From NCBI GenBank assembly GCA_030068145.1, contig JAPJBO010000310.1, positions 171,757-235,756 on the forward strand: 64,000 nt of DNA. The letters run 5' to 3'. A program made the translations under genes and the position numbers. Source of the stretch: Diplonema papillatum. Lineage: Eukaryota > Euglenozoa > Diplonemea > Diplonemida > Diplonemidae. Below the pieces are notes generated by a model, which was given only the letters and a program-made list of their open reading frames with translations, searched no databases and had not been told where the DNA came from. Position 1 is the stretch's first letter; each line of letters opens with the position of its first letter. Shown in pieces: positions 20,801 to 29,628 of this stretch.

Positions 20801-23800
20801 GGGGACGTGAGCACGCACGTCGAAGGGGTTCGGGCTCAGGAAGAGGCGCTATCGGAACTGGCATCGAGGACGTACACGAAGGCACCGAGCCCGGTGTACA
20901 GAACGTCCCGCGGGCCCATCGACACCATGCCGGTCACAAAGGCCGACTACGGGAAGGTCGAGCGAGGCCTGTGGGAGGACGAGATTCGCGTCCTGCGCCA
21001 GCTGACGCGAGAGCCCATGCTCCTCTCGCACGAGAGGCACCACGCTCCACCGAGCTCGGACATCACTGAGGCCGACCTGGCGGTGATGCTGCAGAGTGGC
21101 GTCGTTAGGAGAGTCGAAAAGAGGCCGCGGATCACTCTGAAGGTGTTCAAAATCCCGAAAAAGGGGAAGGAAGAGACCCGTCTGCTGATCGATGGCAGGC
21201 CCTTTGACAGCCGCACCTCCCAACCGCTGTCCCCCATCACCCCGTCGCTCAGGGATGTGGAGGGCTTCGTCCTGGACCACGCTTGGTTCGCGACCCTAGA
21301 CCTGCTGGGCTACTTCTACCAGCTTCCGGTGTCCGACGCGCTGGCGGACTACCTGGGGTTTAGGGCGGCCAACGCGTACTACGTCTTCCGGATAGCCGTC
21401 CCGGGCATTGCGCGCGCGCCGGCGATCGCCCAGCTGACGACCCTGGGGGTCCGCCGACTGGCCGGCATCGGAAGCCGCAGTCTGGCGATCTACGACGACA
21501 TAGCCTACGGGGGCTGGACAAGGTCCGACGTCGTCCGGGACGAGCGGAGCCTGAGGGCCGTGCTTGCCGACACCAGGATCCAGATCCGGGAGGACAAGGC
21601 GCAAGGCCCCTCGCAAGTCGGTACCTTCAACGGTCTGGATCTGGACCTAGCTACAAAGACGATCGCGATCCCGCGGGAATGGGCAGCAGTCTGCCGCGCG
21701 AACAAGCCGCAACGCGTGACGTCCTTCCGGGCCCTGGCACAGCGTATCGGGTGCCTGCGCTGGGCACTGTACGTCATGAGGTCCCCGGCGGCGGCGTATC
21801 CCGGGCTGCTGCGTGCGAGCCGACTGGTGAGTGGCAGGTGCCTCACCTACCGCGACTGGGACACGCTCGTGGAGCTCCCGCAGGAGCTGCTCGCGGAGCT
21901 GGAAGCTGGTGATCGCTGGCTGGGGGACGCTTCCCCCCGCAGAGTCAGGCGCCCAGCGCGGCGAGTGCACGTCTGGACGGACGCATCCGACCAGGGAGGT
22001 GGGGTGGTCGTCCTGGATCCGACGCGACGGACCGTCCTCGCTCGCGAGAGCTGGAGATGGAAGGATCGGCTGGCGAGGCTGGCTCCGCCGACGCCGATTC
22101 GGCGGCGCGAGCTGGTGACGGCGATTCTTGGCGTCCTGCTGGCTCGACACGTCACGACTGGGTGGGTGACGCTGGATGTCTTCCACGACAACAGCACGGC
22201 CGAGAGCCGCCACCGAAAGCTTGCGTCCCCGCACCCAGCGGAAAACCGCCTCATCGTTGAGATGCAGGAGCGCCTGCGCGATGCGGACGTGCTCACCCAT
22301 CTGGTTCCGGGCGAGAACATGGTCGCCGACCTGGACACCAGAGACTGAGAGATTGAGGGGGGGGAGGGGGGCGCGGCGTCTTTAAATAATGCCTACTGTT
22401 TCCTTCCGCGTGAAGGCACACGGAAGAGGGCCTCCGCAGGGGTGCTGACCCCAGCGAATGAAAGGGCTCCTTTTCCGCGGCAGGATGTATCTAGCAAGGT
22501 GGCCGGTGCTTCTCACTGGCCCCGACGCACGCCAGCGTCCTCCTCCAAACCCTCTCTGTCTCTATTTATGTCTCTCTTTCTCTTTTCTCCGCATGTGGTA
22601 CAAAGAAGCGAGGTTTGGCGCGGCAGCTCTTCCCCAGAGAAGGGAAATAAAATTGAGAGGGATAAACACGCAGTCTTTTTCCCTCAGGTTTTATTGTCGC
22701 AAACGAATCACCGCGTGCATCGGGCGGCGCCCACAGCACGGAACAAAGCGCCCATGCGGGGCTTCAAGCTCATTAGACAATCGACGCATACCACACGAAC
22801 GTATCAGGTTACCACACAACGTAAGCACACTCTCCCCGGTAGCTCCGGTCAGTTGACCTCCGCCGGGCTTAAAAAAGTTCCCTCCCTCCCTCCCAATGCG
22901 ATGAGGGTATCGCGCCATGAACTTCTTCCCTCCGCGAGGGTCCCCCGATGGCATCGTGCAGCGTTTCCCCTCGGCAGAGGGCTGGCTTCCCCGTGCGGGA
23001 AATGACGTCGCACTCCCTCCGCAGAGGGCTCCCCAGCAGGGGTGGCATCGTGCAGCGTTTTCCCCTCAGCAGAGGGCTGGCTTCCCCGTGCGGGAAATGA
23101 CGTCGCGCTCCCTCCGCAGAGGGCTCCCCAGCAGGGGTGGCATCGTGCAGCGTTTTCCCCTCAGCAGAGGGCTGGCTTCCCCGTGCGGGAAATGACGTCG
23201 CGCTCCCTCCGCAGAGGGCTCCCCAGCAGGGGTGGCATCGTGCAGCGTTTTCCCCTCAGCAGAGGGCTGGCTTCCCCGTGCGGGAAATGACGTCGCGCTC
23301 CCTCCGCAGAGGGCTCCCCAGCAGGGGTGGCATCGTGCAGCGTTTTCCCCTCAGCAGAGGGCTGGCTTCCCCGTGCGGGAAATGACGTCGCGCTCCCTCC
23401 GCAGAGGGCTCCCCAGCAGGGGTGGCATCGTGCAGCGTTTTCCCCTCAGCAGAGGGCTGGCTTCCCCGTGCGGGAAATGACGTCGCGCTCCCTCCGCAGA
23501 GGGCTCCGTGGCATCGTGCAGCGTTTTCCCCTCAGCAGAGGGCGGGCTTCCCCGTGCGGGAAATGACGTCGCGCTCCCTCCGCAGAGGGCTATGCAGCTT
23601 TTCCCCTCAGCAGAGGGCTGACTTCCTTCAGCTCTTCCCCAGAGAAGGGAAATAAAACTCTCTGTAAACGAACATGACGTGGGCGGCATAGAGAGAGTAC
23701 GACAGCTCTATGGCACCAAAAAGTCCAGAACATCCACGGTAAAGAAAGAACCCCAAAAATACCGTCACCAAAAGGCATGAACAGACGCTGAAAGTAAATA

Positions 23801-26800
23801 ATGTTGTCGACAACGAAAAGCAAAAGAATAAACCAAACCCTACGCATTTTCTTTCTCTATCTCCAAGTTCTCCCCTCGTGTTGGCACCACGAAGCGAGGT
23901 CCGTCGCTGCCAGCGGGCCCAGAGAAGGGAAATCAACCCCCACTTTGCACGACAGGTATTCGCCGACGTTTTCGAGCCGATCGTGTCGGCTAGACACGGC
24001 GGGTACCCACGGAACGCCAGGCACCCGACGAACACCAACGTGAACGACGTCCTCGACACGAAGATTGACCCAAGCGGCAAGTACGTGCTGACCTCGCGTG
24101 TTCGCACGGGAAGGTCGGTCAGGGGTATCAGGCTGCCGCCTTCCATTGGGTTCGACGAAAGGAGGGAGTTGGAGAGGGTGTGCGTGAAGGGGTTGATGAA
24201 CCTGAAGGGCGTGTTGAAGGGCGACTACTTCCCGCTGCACGGGAGCATGAGCTACCAGCCGAAGGTGGGCGGGATGAGTGAGGCGAAGGAGGAGGAGCTG
24301 AGGAAGGCGGGCAACCTGTTCCAAGAGCCCGACTCGACGCTGCTGCTGGCGAGTGGCATGGGCCGGCACTGGCCGGATGCGCGAGGCATCTACCACAACG
24401 AGGCGAGGAACTTCTTCGTGTGGGTCGGCGAAGAGGACCACCTGAGGATTGTGTCCATGCAGAAGGGCGACGACATCAAAGACGTCTTCAGAAGGTTCGC
24501 CACCGCCTGCGACGAAGTCCAGAAGGTCCTCAAGAGCGAGGGATACGACTTCATGTGTGGCCCTTTTCTCTCTTTTCTTTTTTACATAACCGCCAGTTTG
24601 GAAGGAAATGCTCGACGATGCTGCCAGACAAAGAACCGAAGGGATCCCAAGTGCTGTAACTACCGAAGTGATGTGTTGAACCGGACGTGAGGTCACGCGG
24701 GTCTACCCCTACACGACAAATCACACAAACACGTCTTCTTGTTGCGTTAGTGGGGAGTCATTTGCATGCAAATGAGTACCACACAAGCACAACGGCCAAA
24801 GTCCTGAGTGAGAAAACAACACGCGGTGGTGTAAGCGAAGAACAAATCAGTTTGTGTTTATATTGTATTTGTCCCTCCACCTCTATATTTCCTCCCTTCC
24901 AGGGATGATCGGAGTCAAAGCAGCTACGGCGAGTATTTTATGGTAACAACCGCGGTTGTCATTATCAAAAAGTGACAGTTGGCAGCGTGCACGCGCGGAC
25001 CAATCACTGCCCCGCGATACCTCAAAACCCGGGTGTTCTCCTGCTTATCCGAACCTTTGTTTCCTTTGATCTGTTGGGAGCCGCGTCTTCTCATCTGAGT
25101 GACACCTCAACACAACCTGTTGTCGACCGCGAACACGAAAGCGCACAAAATGAAACTACGCACGTCTTCACGCTACAGGCACAACGACCACTTGGGGTAC
25201 ATTCTGACGTGCCCGTCGAACCTGGGCACGGGTCTTCGCGCTGGACAGATGCTCAACATTCCGTTGATTTCGGGTCGGAAAGACTTCAAGAACGCCTGCA
25301 AGAAAATGGGCCTCCAGGTTTGTGCTGGTTTCTTGTCCTTTTTTCTTCTTCAAACGTATGCAAGTTCTGCAGGTGATCGTTGGCATACCGCCGTTGTACC
25401 GCAGCAACTAAGTCGACCTTGTATGCGTGCTTGTCATGCTTGTCATTGTACTTGCCATAGCCTGTAATTGTGCTTCGCAAAAACTATCGTTATTATAGCT
25501 GTCACTGTACCGCAACTTGGTCCATCGGGTCTTTGCGCTTGTCTTATCTTGCCCTACTCGTCGCAAGTTTTGTCAATGTACTGGGCGAAAGTAGTTGTCA
25601 CTGTACTGCCACCACTTGTTAGACGTTGTCATACTTGTCACAGCTTATGTTATGTCGTACCTGTTATCATTGTACTTGGCGAACAGTCATCGTCACATTT
25701 GTTGTGTCCCGCCGCAATACGAGTAGAGCTTGGTCAATCGTACTTGTCGCTTGCATCGCCCTGGCGCAGTTTTTGCTCCCAAAGGTCCTCCAGCAAGCAG
25801 ATCACCGCGAGAACGGCAGCACACGAATATCAAAGCGAAACAACCTCTTCCAGCTGAAACAAAGAAGAGTCACAATACCTGGGCTACCATACCCGAAAGC
25901 CGCGCTGGCTGAGATCTTGGTGGATCTCTTCGGGTGAGTCAACCCGGGAAGATCCTCTTGGACCTCTTCAGGAGCAGGCTGGTCGGCCGCTTTCTCCTGA
26001 CGCATATTTTTAGATGACATTGTACCGCCGCGACCTGGCAATCCTGCGAGTGGGAAAAACGTAGGGACAACATGGCTCATATGGCCAGCCTGCATATCGG
26101 CCAGCAAAGTTTCAGAATACTGCTTGCTTGTCATAGTTTGTCGTCGTGCCCGAAACAGTAGTCGTTCTCAGTGCTCGTATGCAACGCCACTGCCTCGTAT
26201 TTTGTCAACTCGCCCCCAACCGGAAAAAAAGAAGAAAAAAAAGACTCTGCATTCCGCGAAGAAGACTTGATGCTAGCATCAAACACTTAGAGGCAAGTAG
26301 CGCCTGAACACGAAACCAAGATTTTCCTCCCACTATTGCAGGCTCGCGGCGAAAAGAGTGAAAGAGTACGTACAGTAGTGAGTAGAGAGAGTGTGAAAGA
26401 ATGGAGGTAGCACGGACTGCCAGACCAGCAGAGGCCACCGCAAAGGGATTATTTTTTTTTACATAAGCGCCAGCTTGAAAGGAAATGCTCGACGATGCTG
26501 CCCGACAAAGAACAGAAGGGATCCCAAGTGCTGTAACTACCGAACCACGTGTTGAACGGACGTGAGGTCATGCGGGTCTACCCCTACACGACAAATCACA
26601 CAAACACAACAGGTCAAAAAATCCTGAGTGAGAAAACAACACACGGTGGTGTAAGCGAAGAACAAATCAGATTGTGTTTGTATTGTATTTGCCCCTTACC
26701 TCTATATTTCCCCCCTTCCATTCGGAGTCGAAGCAGCTACGTCGAGTATTTCCTTTTCCTTATCCCTCAAAACCAAGCACCAATAGCAAGGACACCCACC

Positions 26801-29368
26801 ACTGCAGGCTCGCGGCGAAAAGAGTGAAAGAGTACGTACAGTAGTGAGTAGAGACGAGAACGAGTGTGAAAGAATGGAGGTAGCACGGACTGCCAGACCA
26901 GCAGAGGCCACCGCAAAGAGATTATTTTTTCCTTTTCCTTATCCCTCAAAACCAAGCACCAATAGCAAGGACACCCACCACTGCAGGCTCGCGGCGAAAA
27001 GAGTGAAAGAGTACGTACAGTAGTGAGTAGAGACGAGAACGAGTGTGAAAGAATGGAGGTAGCACGGACTGCCAGACCAGCAGAGGCCACCGCAAAGAGA
27101 TTATTTTTTCCTTTTCCTTATCCCTCAAAACCAAGCACCAATAGCAAGGACACCCACCACTGCAGGCTCGCGGCGAAAAGAGTGAAAGAGTACGTACAGT
27201 AGTGAGTAGAGACGAGAACGAGTGTGAAAGAATGGAGGTAGCACGGACTGCCAGACCAGCAGAGGCCACCGCAAAGAGATTATTTTTTCCTTTTCCTTAT
27301 CCCTCAAAACCAAGCACCAATAGCAAGGACACCCACCACTGCAGGCTCGCGGCGAAAAGAGTGAAAGAGTACGTACAGTAGTGAGTAGAGACGAGAACGA
27401 GTGTGAAAGAATGGAGGTAGCACGGACTGCCAGACCAGCAGAGGCCACCGCAAAGAGATTATTTTTTCCTTTTCCTTATCCCTCAAAACCAAGCACCAAT
27501 AGCAAGGACACCCACCACTGCAGGCTCGCGGCGAAAAGAGTGAAAGAGTACGTACAGTAGTGAGTAGAGACGAGAACGAGTGTGAAAGAATGGAGGTAGC
27601 ACGGACTGCCAGACCAGCAGAGGCCACCGCAAAGAGATTATTTTTTCCTTTTCCTTATCCCTCAAAACCAAGCACCAATAGCAAGGACACCCACCACTGC
27701 AGGCTCGCGGCGAAAAGAGTGAAAGAGTACGTACAGTAGTGAGTAGAGACGAGAACGAGTGTGAAAGAATGGAGGTAGCACGGACTGCCAGACCAGCAGA
27801 GGCCACCGCAAAGAGATTATTTTTTTTGTATAAGCACCTGCTTTGTAGGAAATACTTGAGGAGGCTGCCAGCTGCAAAAGATCAAAGGAGGTAAATGTGC
27901 TGTAGCCCACACGAAACACAGGTGAATCTGGGTTTAGTGGCGGGCGTAAGCGTTCAACAAACCCTTCCTTATCCCTCAAAACCAAGCACCAATAGCAAGG
28001 ACACCCACCACTGCAGGCTCGCGGCGAAAAGAGTGAAAGAGTACGTACAGTAGTGAGTAGAGACGAGAACGAGTGTGAAAGAATGGAGGTAGCACGGACT
28101 GCCAGACCAGCAGAGGCCACCGCAAAGAGATTATTTTTTCCTTTTCCTTATCCCTCAAAACCAAGCACCAATGGCAAGGACACCCACCACTGCAGGCTCG
28201 CGGCGAAAAGAGTGAAAGAGTACGTACAGTAGTGAGTAGAGACGAGAACGAGTGTGAAAGAATGGAGGTAGCACGGACTGCCAGACCAGCAGAGGCCACC
28301 GCAAAGGGATTATTTTTTCCTTTTCCTTATCCCTCAAAACCAAGCACCAATAGCAAGGGCACCCACCACTGCAGGCTCGCGGCACAGCAGGCGTGGACTC
28401 GGCATCGGTTGGAGGCAAGTGGGACATTTCCAACGCGGACCGCCTCGGGAAGTCGGAAGTCGAGCTCGTGAACATCATGGCATGCATTTTCTTGTTGTAC
28501 CATACTTGTACCCCGCCTTTAGAAAGAGCGGGGTCCCCGATTCTTTCCTGACCCAGCGAGCTACGAGGGTCTCAACAACAAAGTATCAAGTTCCCAATTA
28601 CTTCCAACTTTCTCCTTTACCTTGCATCAAATAGGTGTCACGGCAAGTTTTGGCAGCCGCTGCTTAACAAAATTTGACGTGGGCGGCTTTAGATCTACAT
28701 CTGAATGACACCTCAACCACAATATGTTGTCGACAAGTAAAATAATAAAGCAAAACTACGCATTTCTTTGTACAAGCACCTGCTTTGTAGGAAATGCTTG
28801 AGGAGACTGCCAGTTGCGAAAGATCAAAGGAGGTTAATGTGCTGTAGCCCACACGAACCACAGGTAAATCTGGGTTTAGTGGCGGGCATAAGCGTTCAAC
28901 AAAAAAGACCCACTTTGTAGTTGTATTGTTTCTCCCCCTCTAGCCTCCTTCGAAGTAAGCACAAGGCAGCCCCTCGAGTATTTTGTATAAGCCCCTGCTT
29001 TGTAGGAAATGCTTGAGGAGGCTGCCAGCTGCAAAAGATCAAAGGAGGTAGTGTGCTGTAGCCCACACGAAACGCAGGTGCATCTGGGTTCAGTGGTGGG
29101 CGTAAGCGTTCAACAAAAAAGACCCACTTTGTAGTTGTATTGTTTCTCCCCCTCTAGCCTCCTTCGAAGTAGACTATGAAACCCCGGATCTCTGCGACAA
29201 TGGTCACCCGGAGATTATAAAACCCCGGATCTCTAAGTGAACTTCACACTCTAAAAAACAACACCATTCAAACAGATCCGCGGAAACGCGCAGCTGGTGA
29301 AGTGGGAAGGCATGCTCGAGCAAGGCAAGACCGATCAAGTCGAGAAGGAGCTTCGCGCTTTTCTCTGA
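14880..29368 (+). CDS. Creatine-kinase-like phosphagen kinase, copy 1
   Basis: Exons: 14880-15308, 23956-24554, 25179-25317, 28375-28479, 29276-29368 (454 residues). The enzyme would move phosphate between ATP and a guanidino compound. Visible motifs are [13 protein letters not shown] and [12 protein letters not shown] at the exon 1-2 join, [46 protein letters not shown] with the catalytic acid, and [13 protein letters not shown] with the reactive cysteine. [20 protein letters not shown] also favours creatine kinase over arginine kinase, but the substrate is inferred. The first ~30 residues ([18 protein letters not shown]) look like a mitochondrial-type leader. The ATG at 14880 is chosen because it begins that leader; an in-frame ATG at 14811 is the alternative. 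Donors are GT except exon 4, ATG|GCATGC. Intron 1 (8.6 kb) hosts a whole retrotransposon; intron 3 holds an array copying the exon 4 acceptor. Confidence 0.9.
15952..16680 (+). repeat. 244-bp tandem duplication in intron 1
   Basis: The block from about 16210 (TTGCGTCGTGGTAA) to 16453 is repeated at 16454-16680, nearly identical. A part (GCGCTTGTACAAGGTTACTG) also occurs near 15960. The duplicated unit carries the left halves of the two mobile elements described next. Confidence 0.85.
16568..17061. mobile_element. MITE with CATGCAGGGTCAAAACCTTG termini
   Basis: Left end CATGCAGGGTCAAAACCTTG at 16568 and its inverse ending at 17061 bound an element whose interior matches 46708-46919 and 50029-50349. 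Flanks read GTAA on both sides. Here it is enlarged by the nested insertion at 16623-16898. No coding capacity is present. Confidence 0.75.
16623..16898. mobile_element. hAT-type MITE nested in another MITE
   Basis: The 276-base insert begins CAGTGCTCCCGCTA and ends TAGCGGGATCACTG, which are near-perfect inverted termini. It is flanked by an 8-base duplication GATGGACC (16615-16622 and 16899-16906). An 8-base target duplication and CAGTG-like ends are hallmarks of hAT transposons. The interior has palindromic GAGGAATTCCTC repeats and no open frame, so it is non-autonomous. Confidence 0.8.
17062..18115. other. Intron 1 segment without recognised genes
   Basis: It contains 75 bases of the dispersed block also at 13960 (17225-17300) and loose repeats of GCGAACCATATTTGGCCGTCC near 17586-17635. 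Nothing coding is supported. Confidence 0.5.
18116..18398 (+). mobile_element. Older diverged A-B repeat copy
   Basis: 18116-18230 is a diverged copy of the retrotransposon A repeat (GCACGCAGTCTTTTATCCC...). 18245-18398 resembles the B repeat (CCTTCCGCACGGAGGCACAC...GGCCCCGACGCACGCC). The B part is cut where the younger element begins, and a matching B right end (GAAGCGAGGTCCGTC...AGAAGGGAAAT) reappears at about 23870-23935. The young element therefore seems to sit inside or against this older one. Confidence 0.65.
18401..18629 (+). repeat. A1 terminal repeat of the retrotransposon
   Basis: It is near-identical to A2 (22653-22881); the first clear differences are a few bases near the 3' end. 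It ends about 20 bases before the gag ATG, so it probably contains the element promoter; that is inference. Confidence 0.85.
18651..19613 (+). CDS. Gag-like protein with CCCH zinc finger
   Basis: The frame codes for 320 residues. Residues ~10-65 form a charged coiled coil ([20 protein letters not shown]). An acidic run of seven Asp lies near residue 145. The C-terminus has a CCCH finger, [18 protein letters not shown] (C-x7-C-x4-C-x3-H), followed by a basic end. Gag proteins usually carry CCHC knuckles, so a CCCH finger is unusual, but the position (5' of recombinase and RT, C-terminal nucleic-acid-binding finger) supports a nucleocapsid-like role. It ends in TGA at 19611-19613, and the same frame stays open beyond it into the recombinase. 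Confidence 0.8.
   Translation: MPPKQQQQNALQRDAEGLALLEKRLLDLEAGLARREAEVEAAEREIGAAQKRAREQDEAEKEAKRPRGGEELPGEGGVPLMPAELMPGLPRARAEEIFLAFDEQDPGFWAGLGPTLQRELGSLEDEREVLALLDGAAVAGQDVGDDDDDDDFAFLDPERWRTMQPTAANMRGFEDAVRRLYRFKGNQQLQDRRDDVTERVRDLVRLRRGESGPPKRMWILRLGGLFHSYEEQNAEYETRDPSAALVMRDVLRVELLPERVRQARRRFTAQFKAAPKSVPPRARGVPPRQAPACRNFKAGRCTRVDCRFSHGPVSRRTKNG
19614..20582 (+). CDS. Tyrosine recombinase of the retrotransposon
   Basis: It lies in the same frame as gag, directly after its TGA. No in-frame ATG occurs until 19800, inside the domain, so expression by readthrough of the UGA is the simplest reading. The catalytic set is visible: Arg in [13 protein letters not shown], then HSWKR (H-x2-x-R box), then [14 protein letters not shown] with the second His and the nucleophilic Tyr. 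An N-terminal SAM-like region precedes it. The enzyme would integrate a circular cDNA copy. It ends at TGA 20580-20582, overlapping the RT frame, which is shifted -1. The recombinase sits upstream of the RT, opposite to DIRS and Ngaro. Confidence 0.85.
   Translation, partial: LPSQRGGFAAWERRVAVFEGGATSKKTTAQRASIVASLTRFTAVAGLQAAPPALRIKAFATAMLGKGMTQEQLEAYVARVPGQRGRPRTGEMRTASVGKYVEVLGAKLGVPSGDLAAMKKAILKARLERREVPAHAPPITLEQQRTLVEGLVRGGDEQVTVAACLAWAGALRMADLRALAPTDVVIVGPGLLRVSWWTTKEASLRMRESEVTYRVPLGVALRVSRWVQRGARFTEATTRKLLREARKLFPVCAEHSWKRGALQHLARSGAGWEDLLLMARHQSKDTLKRYLWGCLTPDSVRTARASLLLHTPVSGDLMACSR
20579..22348 (+). CDS. Reverse transcriptase-RNase H
   Basis: The frame is open from before the recombinase end to 22348. 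The recognisable protein starts near [20 protein letters not shown]. No ATG occurs before 20738 ([10 protein letters not shown]), so a -1 frameshift from the recombinase is plausible. RT motifs are visible: [13 protein letters not shown], catalytic Asp in [25 protein letters not shown], the active-site IYDDIAYG and a following [11 protein letters not shown]. RNase H motifs follow: [32 protein letters not shown] and the end [14 protein letters not shown]. This arrangement is that of DIRS/Ngaro/VIPER-class RTs. No methylase-like domain or integrase is seen. Confidence 0.88.
   Translation: MKGAARTSTFCPEYAQDLKSSHPLRDWANSRHPGAAGYLDRLLAWGESRLRGDMGEQSEADFDRAVTLEDWLLRGDVSTHVEGVRAQEEALSELASRTYTKAPSPVYRTSRGPIDTMPVTKADYGKVERGLWEDEIRVLRQLTREPMLLSHERHHAPPSSDITEADLAVMLQSGVVRRVEKRPRITLKVFKIPKKGKEETRLLIDGRPFDSRTSQPLSPITPSLRDVEGFVLDHAWFATLDLLGYFYQLPVSDALADYLGFRAANAYYVFRIAVPGIARAPAIAQLTTLGVRRLAGIGSRSLAIYDDIAYGGWTRSDVVRDERSLRAVLADTRIQIREDKAQGPSQVGTFNGLDLDLATKTIAIPREWAAVCRANKPQRVTSFRALAQRIGCLRWALYVMRSPAAAYPGLLRASRLVSGRCLTYRDWDTLVELPQELLAELEAGDRWLGDASPRRVRRPARRVHVWTDASDQGGGVVVLDPTRRTVLARESWRWKDRLARLAPPTPIRRRELVTAILGVLLARHVTTGWVTLDVFHDNSTAESRHRKLASPHPAENRLIVEMQERLRDADVLTHLVPGENMVADLDTRD
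22653..22881 (+). repeat. A2 repeat of the retrotransposon
   Basis: This is the downstream partner of A1. It is preceded by B1, which ends GAAGGGAAATAAAA, and followed by the B2 region. It gives the split-repeat arrangement that defines the element's 3' end. Confidence 0.85.
22920..23640 (+). repeat. 95-bp tandem array inside B2
   Basis: Units start GGCATCGTGCAGCGTTTTCC about every 95 bases (23042, 23137, 23232, 23327, 23422) with partial units at both ends. Most copies are identical. Each contains CCGCAGAGGGCTCCCCAGCA, related to the CCTCCGCAGGGG of B1. Confidence 0.9.
24585..24915 (+). repeat. Dispersed ~330-bp element in intron 2
   Basis: It runs from ACATAACCGCCAGTTTGGAAG to GGCGAGTATTTTA and recurs at 26450-26760 and partly at 49275-49460, and inverted near 31990-32100. 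A shorter related type (TATAAGCACCTGCTTTGTAG...CCTCGAGTATTTT) is at 27832-27965, 28768-28985 and 28981-29170. At 26450 and 27832 it interrupts the same site (GATTATTTTTT) in units of the 179-bp array, showing it is mobile or was. Confidence 0.75.
25802..26134 (-). CDS. Hypothetical minus-strand frame
   Basis: A 110-codon ATG frame has protein-like composition in its first 85 residues ([39 protein letters not shown]). It lies in kinase copy 1 intron 3, antisense to the host gene. No family is recognised; it could be part of an antisense retroelement or chance. Confidence 0.2.
   Translation of the reverse strand: MTSKQYSETLLADMQAGHMSHVVPTFFPLAGLPGRGGTMSSKNMRQEKAADQPAPEEVQEDLPGLTHPKRSTKISASAAFGYGSPGIVTLLCFSWKRLFRFDIRVLPFSR
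26340..28383 (+). repeat. 179-bp tandem array copying the exon 4 acceptor
   Basis: Each unit ends ...CACCCACCACTGCAG|GCTCGCGGC, the exact acceptor and first nine bases of kinase exon 4. Copies of that junction are at 26342, 26808, 26987, 27166, 27345, 27524, 27703, 28017 and 28196, and the true one is at 28375. The period is 179 bases; the exceptions are where dispersed elements inserted. Copies are nearly identical. Confidence 0.93.
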
Positions 29369-29591
29369 GCTTCCACCCAGTGCGGAAGCAGCATGAACCG
29401 AGCCCCTTCTCTTACCCCTTCTCCGCCCCTTCTTACACACAGTTCCGGCGAGCGTGAGCAGCCGCGAGCGGGGGCCCCAGCGTCTACGGCCTTCACGGTG
29501 GGGGATGTTCCCTGACGCGCACTCCCCGCCTACCTTTTCGCTGCTGGCCCTTCGGTGCACGAACCTCTTTCGAAGAGACTGCACTTTCATT

Positions 29592-29628
<37 letters not shown>

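Larger units (their letters stand above)
18401..23657 (+). mobile_element. Tyrosine-recombinase retrotransposon with split direct repeats
   Basis: The unit has A1 (18401-18629), three protein regions (gag 18651-19613, recombinase to 20582, RT-RNase H to 22348), B1 (about 22380-22652), A2 (22653-22881) and B2 (to 23657). A1 and A2 are nearly identical from TTGAGAGGGATAAACACGCA onward. B1 and B2 both end CAGCTCTTCCCCAGAGAAGG followed by GAAATAAAA. Such A1...B1-A2-B2 ends are typical of Ngaro/VIPER-type elements, which integrate by a tyrosine recombinase without target duplication. All catalytic motifs look intact and frames are long, so insertion is recent. It lies in the sense direction in intron 1 of kinase copy 1. 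B2 is inflated by a 95-bp tandem array. Confidence 0.88.
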
